NCBI GenBank assembly: GCA_963575745.1
Contig: CAUYUJ010000707.1
Coordinates: 86,164-110,330, forward strand
Direction: 5' to 3'
Length of the DNA: 24,167 nt
Source: Prorocentrum cordatum
Taxonomy: Eukaryota; Sar; Dinophyceae; Prorocentrales; Prorocentraceae
How positions within the stretch are numbered: the first letter of the stretch is position 1; each line of letters starts with the position of its first letter. A program made the position numbers and the translations under genes. Shown piece after piece: positions 18,552 to 24,167 of this stretch. The notes under the pieces were generated by a model, which searched no databases, was not told the DNA's origin, and saw nothing but the letters and a program-made list of their open reading frames with translations.

Positions 18552-18690
18552 GCGGCTATGTGGTCGCCATCGCCGCCCCGTCGCTGCCTCGTCGCCGCCG
18601 GTCGCCTTGGCCTGGCTGGCGGTATGTCGGCTATGTGGCCGCCGTCGCCGCCCTGTCGCCGCCTCGTCGCCGCCCGTTGTCTGGGCTTGT
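18552..18690 (+). repeat. GGCTATGTGG-CGCCGTCGCC repeat, two copies, left flank of the peroxidase retrogene
   Basis: GGCGGCTATGTGGTCGCCAT (18552) and TCGGCTATGTGGCCGCCGTC (about 18633), some 80 bp apart, each continue into CGCC(G)CCGTCGC-CCTCGTCGCC. A related copy lies beyond the other end of the retrogene at 20148. Confidence 0.8.
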
Positions 18691-18706
18691 TTTTTTTTTT
18701 TTGTTT
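18690..18706 (-). other. A-tract, candidate retroposed poly(A) tail
   Basis: T13 on the plus strand followed by GTTT reads AAAC then A13 on the minus strand. It lies about 240 bp beyond the stop codon of the peroxidase gene, the expected place for the tail of a copied mRNA. Confidence 0.55.
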
Positions 18707-18890
18707 CTCGCAAGCGTCTCCATTTCCGAAGCCCGACCCCTTGCTGGAGCCGCTCGCGCGGATGGATGGGTGCTCCCGACTGCAAGCTCGGGGCTGGTAC
18801 GCGATGAAGAGGAGGGCTCGCGTCGCCAGGCACCGCCAATGCCTCAGTGGCGGCGCGGTGTTCCACAAGACTCGTCGAGTCTGACTCGCG

Positions 18891-18990
18891 GCCCTGGCCA
18901 ACGAGCTCGGGCCGGCGCGCGAGGAAAGCTCGCGTCGCCGCCCTCAGGCGGCGTGGCCCTGGCCGACGAGCTTCGTGTAGGCCCGCGCGA
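18891..18990 (-). repeat. 63-bp-offset duplication of the peroxidase gene's 3' end
   Basis: GGCCCTGGCCAACGAGCTCG (about 18891) resembles GGCCCTGGCCGACGAGCTTC (about 18953). The second copy encodes the peroxidase C-terminus (KLVGQGHAA) on the minus strand. The first lies in its presumed 3' untranslated region and would read ELVGQGRE. Confidence 0.6.
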
Positions 18991-20113
18991 ACGTGGCGAA
19001 AAACGCGTCCTGGTCTCCAGCGAAGCGCAGCACGATGCAGCGGAACGCCTCGTCCATCATCAGACTGTTATCGCTCGGCAGGAGGTATAGCTTCGGCAGG
19101 GTATCTTCCCCGCGGTCCTTCCATCGCGTTGTCGTTGCTGGTGCCATGCGGCGCCTGTAGGCCTCCGAGACAGCCTGGAAGTAGCCCGAGTCGAACGCCT
19201 CGGGCGTCGAGGTGAAAGGCAACCGCCTGCCCTCCTCGCGCGAGCAGTTCCAGAGCTCACCGCCGCTCCTGCCCATGCACTCCTTCGAGACGCCGAGGAA
19301 GCTTGTCCACCGGCCCAGCGTGTGTGCCCCGCAGAGGGCGACCGTCTCCTCATCGGTGAAGCCCCGCGCCCGAAAATATACGCGCGTGTCGTCCGCAGTG
19401 AAGCCGCCGCCCGGCAGCGAGCCCGGCGGGTCTGGCCCGGCGGCGTCCGCGCGACCGAGCCCGACTGGAACCCGCGGTCCGCCAGCGGCCTCGACGGCGG
19501 CAGCCCCGCCGATCGCGATCGCGTCGGCCCACCCGACGCCGCAGCGCTCCACAACGACCCCCACAGCCGCAAGCGCAGCCCGGAGGGATGGGCCAACGTT
19601 CTCCTGCCTGCCCAGCTCGAAGCGGACCGACCCGTTGGGGCCGCCAGGGCCGGCATCGTGGAAGGCCAGCCTCAGCAGCGCGGCGCCGAGCCGAGGGTCG
19701 CGCCGGGCCACCAACAGCAGCTCGCCGCGGGCTCGGGCGGCTGGGCCGCCGCCCTCCGCCGCGGAGGAGGCCGCGCCGCCCTCCGCCGCCGCGGGGCCGA
19801 GCAGCAACGGGCACAGGAGAGCCGAGCAGCGTCTGGAAAGGAGCGGTGCGGCCCCACGGCGGGCGCCGCGCGGGGCAAGGCGGCGGACACCCGCACCCGC
19901 CGGCCGCGCGCGTCGCCGCAGAGCGGCCGCCGCGCAGCCTGCGAGTGCCAGCGCTGCGCCGCGGCCGCCCGCGGTGGCCGCTCCGCGGCGGCGCGGCCGC
20001 CACCGCGGGGCGCCCACCGGGCGGGCGGCGCCGGCCAGCCGTGTGTAGCCCATGGCGTCGGCATGGCGCGCGGCGAGCGGGGGCCGCCGGGCGATGTGGA
20101 CCAGAGCCAGCAT
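18944..20113 (-). CDS. haem peroxidase, class I (ascorbate-peroxidase-like), intronless
   Basis: Predicted to reduce hydrogen peroxide using a haem group; the electron donor cannot be told from sequence. The 389-aa frame starts at ATG 20113, 2 nt after a perfect spliced leader, and ends at the TGA at 18944-18946; Met21 is an alternative start. The first 125 residues are Ala/Arg-rich with hydrophobic stretches at about 52-65 and 98-110, separated by Arg-rich sequence. That resembles the two-part targeting presequence of peridinin-plastid proteins, so a plastid site is inferred. The peroxidase domain spans about 130-385. It has distal LLRLAFHDAG (Arg148, Phe151, His152), proximal ALCGAHTLGR (His264), LYLLPSDNSLMMDEAF (Asp348, the partner of the proximal His in class I) and C-terminal DQDAFFATFARAYTKL. 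Phe151 and Phe300 stand where ascorbate peroxidases have the distal and proximal Trp. With an SL relic, no introns and an A-tract, it is probably a retrogene. It is intact, but expression is unknown. Confidence 0.88.
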   Translation of the reverse strand: MLALVHIARRPPLAARHADAMGYTRLAGAARPVGAPRWRPRRRGAATAGGRGAALALAGCAAAALRRRARPAGAGVRRLAPRGARRGAAPLLSRRCSALLCPLLLGPAAAEGGAASSAAEGGGPAARARGELLLVARRDPRLGAALLRLAFHDAGPGGPNGSVRFELGRQENVGPSLRAALAAVGVVVERCGVGWADAIAIGGAAAVEAAGGPRVPVGLGRADAAGPDPPGSLPGGGFTADDTRVYFRARGFTDEETVALCGAHTLGRWTSFLGVSKECMGRSGGELWNCSREEGRRLPFTSTPEAFDSGYFQAVSEAYRRRMAPATTTRWKDRGEDTLPKLYLLPSDNSLMMDEAFRCIVLRFAGDQDAFFATFARAYTKLVGQGHAA

Positions 20114-20115
20114 GG

Positions 20116-20137
20116 CTTGAGCCAAAATGGCTACGGC
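20116..20137 (-). other. perfect dinoflagellate spliced-leader relic
   Basis: The minus strand reads G then CCGTAGCCATTTTGGCTCAA then G, matching the 22-nt dinoflagellate trans-spliced leader at every position, including the degenerate first base. The leader is normally added to mRNA, not encoded beside genes. A genomic copy directly before a start codon marks reverse-transcribed mRNA. The bases after it are CC and then ATG, not a GT splice donor, so this is not an SL RNA gene. Confidence 0.95.
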
Positions 20138-20180
20138 TATGTGGTGTGGCGGCTATGTGGCCGTCTTTGCCGCCGTCGAT
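20138..20180 (+). repeat. GGCTATGTGG repeat, right flank of the peroxidase retrogene
   Basis: GGCTATGTGGTGTGGCGGCT then ATGTGGCCGTC-TTGCCGCCGTCG resembles the repeat copies at 18552 and 18633 in the same orientation. The retrogene with its SL lies between them. Confidence 0.65.
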
Positions 20181-20199
20181 CGTCGCAGCTGCTCAGCTT

Positions 20200-20790
20200 G
20201 CACATAGCTTGCACCGCAAATATTGATTCACATAGCCTGAGCCACATTTATAGAGCCACGTAGATTGCTTAACATTGCGTGCACCTCAGAGATTGCACCA
20301 CATAGGCTGCTCAACTGAGCTTGAAGCATACAAGGTGCACCACATATATTGGATTTCATCTATTGCACCACAGAGATCGAACAGCATGGCTTACATCACA
20401 TCTGTTGCACCAAACAACTTGTACCACATACATTGCACCACGTAGCTTGCACTACATAGACAGGTAGCTCGCCCCACAGAACTTGCGCCATACATACTGG
20501 GCCATATATGTTATTTTTTTGCACCACAGATCGTACTCCACGCAGCTCACAACATACATTGCACCACCTATAAGATCCACATGGATGGCACCACATACGT
20601 CACATCACGTAGCTCGCACCACATGGCTTGCACCACATAGATTGCACCGCAGATATTGCGCCACGTGCCCAGACCACGTAGCTCATACCACACAGGTTGC
20701 ACCACATATAATGCACCTCGTAGGTACCATCACAAATATTACACCACCTACCTCGCATCACATAGCTTGCACCACATAGATGTGTGTCCA
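20200..20790. repeat. about 20-bp TTGCACCACATAG minisatellite
   Basis: Roughly 19 to 20 bp units such as GCTTGCACCACATAGATTGC recur about 25 to 30 times with much divergence (CACGTAG, CACATAT, CACCTAC). The array is distinctly AT-richer than its surroundings and lies upstream of the peroxidase gene. The period is not a multiple of three, so the Trp/Cys-rich or His/Thr-rich frames are not genes. Confidence 0.85.
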
Positions 20791-21155
20791 CGTTGGCTAA
20801 CATTCGAACTCGTTGCCCGATTGTGCAGGCTATCCCAAGCGATCGGGGGCAAGACTGGTGTTGTCACCGGCAGCTTTGGGCGCTCTAACGGATCGCGGCC
20901 GCTCCGTCCAGAACCCCCGGGAGGGAGCATGGGAGAGGGATTCAAGGGGAATGCCCTCATACGGGCCTTCCGGCGAAGCGCAGGCGAGGTCAAAGAGGGA
21001 ATTGACGGGGGGGAAGCAAGGGAGGAGGGGGAGGATGAGGAGAATTGGACGGATCGCGCGCCATTGTTGGAAACGAGAAAACGACAGAACGTCCGACGGG
21101 TCTAAAGCGACCCCGGGACAGGGGGGCCATCGGAGAGGACTTCTTCGTCACCTCA
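20791..21155. other. unique spacer, no gene established
   Basis: A plus-strand frame here (words RLSQAIGGKTGVVTGSFG and GFKGNALIRAFRRSAGEVKE) is open to 21105, but starts inside the minisatellite and has no recognised domain. An AG-ended stretch (TTGTGCAG near 20828) could be an acceptor site, though no polypyrimidine tract precedes it. Confidence 0.3.
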
Positions 21156-21159
21156 CCTC

Positions 21160-21455
21160 GCTATGGGGCCACGAAACGTGTGAGGGAGGTGCGGAAATTG
21201 ATAGGGAACCGCATGTGGAGCCTCCCGCTGGGGCCTTCGGTGGATCTCCCTATTGGGCCACGGACCGTGTAAGCGGTATGGGAGCCGCATATGGGCCCTC
21301 CCGCTGGGCCTTTCGGTGGAGCTCCCTCTGGGGGCACGAAGCGTGTAATGGGCGGAGAACCGCACGTGGATCTTCCCAATGGAGCCTTCGGTGGAACTCC
21401 CTATGGGGCCACGACGCGCGCGAAGGTTGCATGGGGCCACGAAGCGTGTGAGAGG
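21160..21455 (-). repeat. family A 90-bp tandem repeat, block 3 (inverted)
   Basis: TATGGGGCCACGAAACGTGT (21162), TTGGGCCACGGACCGTGTAA (about 21253), GGCACGAAGCGTGT (about 21333), GGGGCCACGACGCGCG (about 21405) and GGGGCCACGAAGCGTGT (about 21433) are reverse complements of the family A unit start. Inner sequences (CCGCATGTGGA, CCTTCGGTGGA-CTCCC) also match. Periods are about 90 and 80 bp, with a short last unit. Confidence 0.88.
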
Positions 21456-21971
21456 TTGCCGACATGAGAGGGGAATCGCAAGTGGCTTTCCTGAGGATTT
21501 GGAATGCTATCGAACGCGACGCGGCGAGACAGCAAATATAATGTCGAAATCTTCCGTTAGGTTTGTTGACGGTTTGGGCCTCTCGGGGGCAACCCTGGGA
21601 AACTATGTAGCCACTTCGGCCCGTTCCAACGTTCCTCATGGGGCCTCTTGGAGGCATGTTGGAGGCCATATCCACTGCAAGTCGAACCTTGTTGTGCGAT
21701 TTTCAGGGCCGTCCTCGACTATCTGGGGCCCCCTCGAACCCATCGTCTGAGATATTGGACGCTCTGTGTGTCTTGGCCCCCCCGTCCAGACCTCGGGCAG
21801 GTAGCGTGGAGGGTGTTCAAGGGCAACAGGAAATTGAGTGTTGAGTCCCGACCTCGGGCAGAGCTCCATTGGCCGTGGCCCCCATTGCCCAAACCTTCGG
21901 GCAAGGGCAATGGAGCATAGGTTCGAGGGGGGGAAACGCTTGTTGGGTGCTCAAGAAAACCCCGCGCCTTG
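21456..21971. other. unique spacer, no gene seen
   Basis: Contains a loose duplication of CCAGACCTCGGGCAG / CCCGACCTCGGGCAG (about 21785 and 21847). No coding signature or RNA gene is recognised. Confidence 0.4.
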
Positions 21972-22033
21972 CGCGCTTGACCCCGCGATCTTGGGGGGGG
22001 ATCCCCCCCCCCAGGATCGCGGGGTCAAGCGCG
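21972..22033. repeat. 62-bp near-perfect palindrome
   Basis: CGCGCTTGACCCCGCGATC on the left matches the reverse complement of GATCGCGGGGTCAAGCGCG on the right without mismatch. The centre is a G8-AT-C10 run with one extra mismatch. It can extrude a cruciform or hairpin. GGGGTCAAGCGCG occurs again near 22183. Confidence 0.9.
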
Positions 22034-22040
22034 AGACCCT

Positions 22041-22172
22041 GCGCTCATCCGCTCTCCCACGACAGGCGTGAGCGCGCTGAGTGCGCTCACGCTTGTCGTG
22101 GGAGAGCGGATGAGCGCTCTCCCACGACAAGCGCGAGCGCTCTGAGTGCGCTCGCGCCTGTCGTGGGAGAGC
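22041..22172. repeat. two tandem long hairpins sharing one arm sequence
   Basis: Hairpin 1: 35-bp arms 22041-22075 and 22083-22117 with one mismatch, around GCTGAGT. Hairpin 2: 25-bp arms 22116-22140 and 22148-22172 with one mismatch, around TCTGAGT. The arms share GCTCTCCCACGACA. The right arm of the first and left arm of the second can also pair with each other. No protein is implied. Confidence 0.92.
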
Positions 22173-22244
22173 GGACGAGCGTGGGGTCAAGCGCGGAACG
22201 CGCAGGGTCTTCGAGCCGGCTGGCCCATGAAAAGACAACATGCG

Positions 22245-22560
22245 TTTCGCGCTGAATCCCGCGCTTCCAGGGGGGGAACCGAAAAGACCCCGCGCGTTTC
22301 GCGCTGAACCCCGCGCTTCCAGCGGGGGAGCGAAAAGACCCCGCGCGTTTCGCGCTGAACCCCGCGCTTCCAGGGGGGGCGAGGGGGGGGGGCGAAAAGA
22401 CCCCGCGCGTTTCGCGCTGAACCCCGCGCTTCCAGAGGGGGGGGAGGGGGGGGGCGAAAAGACCCCGCGCGTCTCGTGCTGAACCCCGCACTTCCAGGGG
22501 GGGGCGAGGGGTGGGGGCGAAAAAACCCCGCGCGTTTCGCGCTGAACGCGCGGGGAATTG
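22245..22560. repeat. 52-63 bp tandem repeat TTTCGCGCTGAACCCCGCGC
   Basis: Six units start at about 22245, 22297, 22348, 22410, 22472 and 22535. Each has TTTCGCGCTGAA, CCCGCGCTTCCAG, a variable G-rich run, then GCGAAAAGACCCCGCGCG. Length variation lies in the G run. GCGCG-TTT-CGCGC forms a short hairpin in each junction. Confidence 0.92.
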
Positions 22561-22567
22561 CGCGCGC

Positions 22568-22568
<1 letters not shown>

Positions 22569-22625
<57 letters not shown>

Positions 22626-22632
22626 CGACGCC

Positions 22633-22665
<33 letters not shown>

Positions 22666-22860
22666 CGACGACCGACGACCGACGACCGACGACCGACGAC
22701 CGACGACCGCGACCGACGACCGACGACCGACGACCGACGACCGACGACCGACGACGACGACGAAAACGACGACGACGACGTCGACGAGCAACGACGACGA
22801 CGACGACGACGACGCCGACGACGCCGACGAACGACGACGACACGACGCGCACGAAAACGA
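22569..22860. repeat. (ACG)n microsatellite with a 7-bp CGACGAC variant
   Basis: Pure GAC/ACG at 22569-22625. The variant CCGACGACCGACGACC runs at about 22665-22755, then degenerate ACG follows. Open in many frames as poly-D, -T or -R; not a gene. Confidence 0.95.
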
Positions 22861-22869
22861 AACGAGGAG

Positions 22870-23020
22870 AAGGGGAGGAGTAAATGTTTGCGAGGGGGAG
22901 GGGGGGGGGGAGGGGGGGGGGGGAAGGAGGGGAAGGGAGGTGGAAGGATAGGGGGAAGTGAGGGGAAGAGGGGGGAAAGGGGGGGGTAAGGGGGGGTAAG
23001 GGGGGGGGGAAGGGAACGGG
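22870..23020. repeat. G-rich low-complexity tract
   Basis: Runs of 6 to 12 G with AA or AGG interruptions. High G-quadruplex potential on the plus strand. Confidence 0.85.
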
Positions 23021-23022
23021 AG

Positions 23023-23125
23023 GGGTGGTGCGTAGGCGCCGCAGTACGGGCGGGGACCGGACCGCCGACTACGATGAATGAGTAAATGCCAAGGTGGGGT
23101 GCTGCGTAAGCGCCATGCAATAGGC
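23023..23125. repeat. two-copy repeat of about 69 bp
   Basis: GGGGTGGTGCGTAGGCGCCG (about 23023) and TGGGGTGCTGCGTAAGCGCC (about 23094) are diverged copies, each leading into AC-GACCGGA-like sequence before an ACG stretch. Confidence 0.6.
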
Positions 23126-23147
23126 CAAGGATGGGGGACGACCGGAG

Positions 23148-23154
23148 TCGACGA

Positions 23155-23206
<52 letters not shown>

Positions 23207-23538
23207 ACGACGACAACGACGACGACGACGACGACCGACGACCGACGACCGACGACGACGACCGATGACGACGACGACGACGACGACGAAACGACGGCGA
23301 CGAACGACGACGACGACGACAACGACAGCGACGACGAACGACGACGGCGACGAGAACGGACGGCGACGACGACGACGACGATGACGACGACGACGAGGAC
23401 GACCGACGACGACGACGACGATGACGACGACGGCGACGACGACGTCGACGACGAAGGGGAGCCACGACGACGACGACGAAACGACGACGACGACGACATC
23501 GACGACGTCGACGAGCAACGACGACGACGACGAAACGC

Positions 23539-23604
<66 letters not shown>

Positions 23605-23830
23605 CGTTGGCGGCGGCGGCGGCGACCATGACCACGACGACGCGATGACGACGACTCGCCCTGGATGGACGACGGCGACGACGACGACGAGCGACAAGCG
23701 ACGACGACGACACGCGGACGACCGCGACGACGACCCACGTAGAAGGGGACTGCGACGACGACGGCGACGGTGACGGCGATGACGACTGCGGCGGCCGGAC
23801 TCAACCAGCCGACGACGACGACGACGGCGA
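23148..23830. repeat. (ACG)n microsatellite of about 680 bp
   Basis: Degenerate GACGAC with CCGACGA, GGCGAC and GAACGAC variants and pure stretches (for example 23540-23600). It directly adjoins family C units whose own ends carry CGACGACGAC. Long open frames on both strands are repeat artefacts. Confidence 0.95.
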
Positions 23831-23839
23831 AAATGAAAA

Positions 23840-24167
23840 CCACGACACATTAACAAAGCTGCCCCTTGGCTCCATACTAAATCCTGCCGAGGACGACAAC
23901 GACAGCGAATATGAGAAACCACAACACGTTAACAAAGTTGCCCCCTGTGGTTCCGGACTGAGCCTGCCGACGACGACGACTGCGGCGGAAATAGAGACCA
24001 CAACACGTTAACAAAGTTACCCCCTTGGTTCTGGACTGAACCTGCAGACGACGACGGCCACGGCAAAAATGAAGACCACAACACGTTAACAAAGTTCCCC
24101 TGATTCTGGACAGCCTGCCGACGACGACGACGACCCGAAAATGGAGACCATAACACGTTGATAAAGT
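23840..24167 (-). repeat. family C 79-bp tandem repeat, block 2 (inverted)
   Basis: ACATTAACAAAG or ACGTTAACAAAG starts at 23847, 23926, 24005 and 24083, and a variant at 24155 runs to the window edge. Periods are 79, 79, 78 and 72 bp. The reverse complement matches the units at 17890-18065 (GGAACCA-GGGG, AACTTTGTTAACGTGTTGTG, then ATTTTC and CGTCGTCGTC). Confidence 0.93.

Noticed and set aside
20116-20137. Spliced-leader RNA gene
   Set aside because: The leader is followed by CC-ATG of a protein gene, not a GT donor and Sm-site intron part, so it is a relic.
20396-20779. Trp/Cys-rich (minus) and His/Thr-rich (plus) small frames
   Set aside because: They come from a roughly 20-bp minisatellite whose period is not a multiple of three. 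The peptide repeats reflect DNA repetition.
21951-23843. Minus-strand open frames of more than 600 codons across the ACG arrays
   Set aside because: They consist of poly-V, -R and -S from a trinucleotide repeat plus repeat-unit peptides, and several phases are open at once. This is composition, not a gene.

Overview
The window looks like nuclear DNA of a GC-rich dinoflagellate; a Prorocentrum-like genome would fit, but the genus is inference. The decisive evidence is a perfect copy of the dinoflagellate mRNA spliced leader (SL), antisense at 20116-20137, two bases before the start codon of a peroxidase gene. A second, diverged SL copy lies at 9560-9580. No bacterial-type operons, rRNA, tRNA or CRISPR were seen. 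Most of the window is gene-poor and built from microsatellites and tandem repeats with periods of about 20 to 100 bp.

Layout. 1-2300: G tract, GGCCTAGG minisatellite, purine-rich stretch, a kilobase GGGTC/GGACCCTAACGGG array with higher-order units, then GGCCTAGG again. 2300-7795: minisatellites, long (TCC)n tracts and largely featureless unique sequence. 7796-11533: the first gene-like block. A minus-strand, multiply frameshifted coding relic (8070-9389) has a diverged SL upstream. Back to back with it is a plus-strand C-terminal fragment of a LINE-type retrotransposon protein (9571-10861; zinc-knuckle and endonuclease-like part, one frame break). (GGA)n tracts follow. 11534-13650: unique sequence with a strong 37-bp inverted repeat. 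13650-18500: possible exon-like stretches set among several tandem repeat families (periods about 90, 83, 73, 100, 36 and 79 bp).

18690-20137: the one convincing intact gene, a minus-strand intronless haem peroxidase of 389 aa with an N-terminal presequence. It has an SL relic at its 5' end and an A13 tract about 240 bp after its stop, so it looks like a spliced, polyadenylated mRNA copied back into the genome. Copies of one GGCGGCTATGTGG-type repeat lie on both sides of it.

20200-24167: a 20-bp minisatellite, an inverted block of the 90-bp family, a cluster of near-perfect palindromes (21972-22172), a 52-63 bp GC-rich tandem repeat, long ACG microsatellites, and an inverted block of the 79-bp family. 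The genes do not form a pathway. What links them is retroposition (an SL-tagged retrogene, an SL-tagged relic and a LINE fragment) in a repeat-dominated landscape. Very long low-complexity open frames (poly-S, -E, -R, -D, -L) run through the trinucleotide repeats and should not be read as genes.
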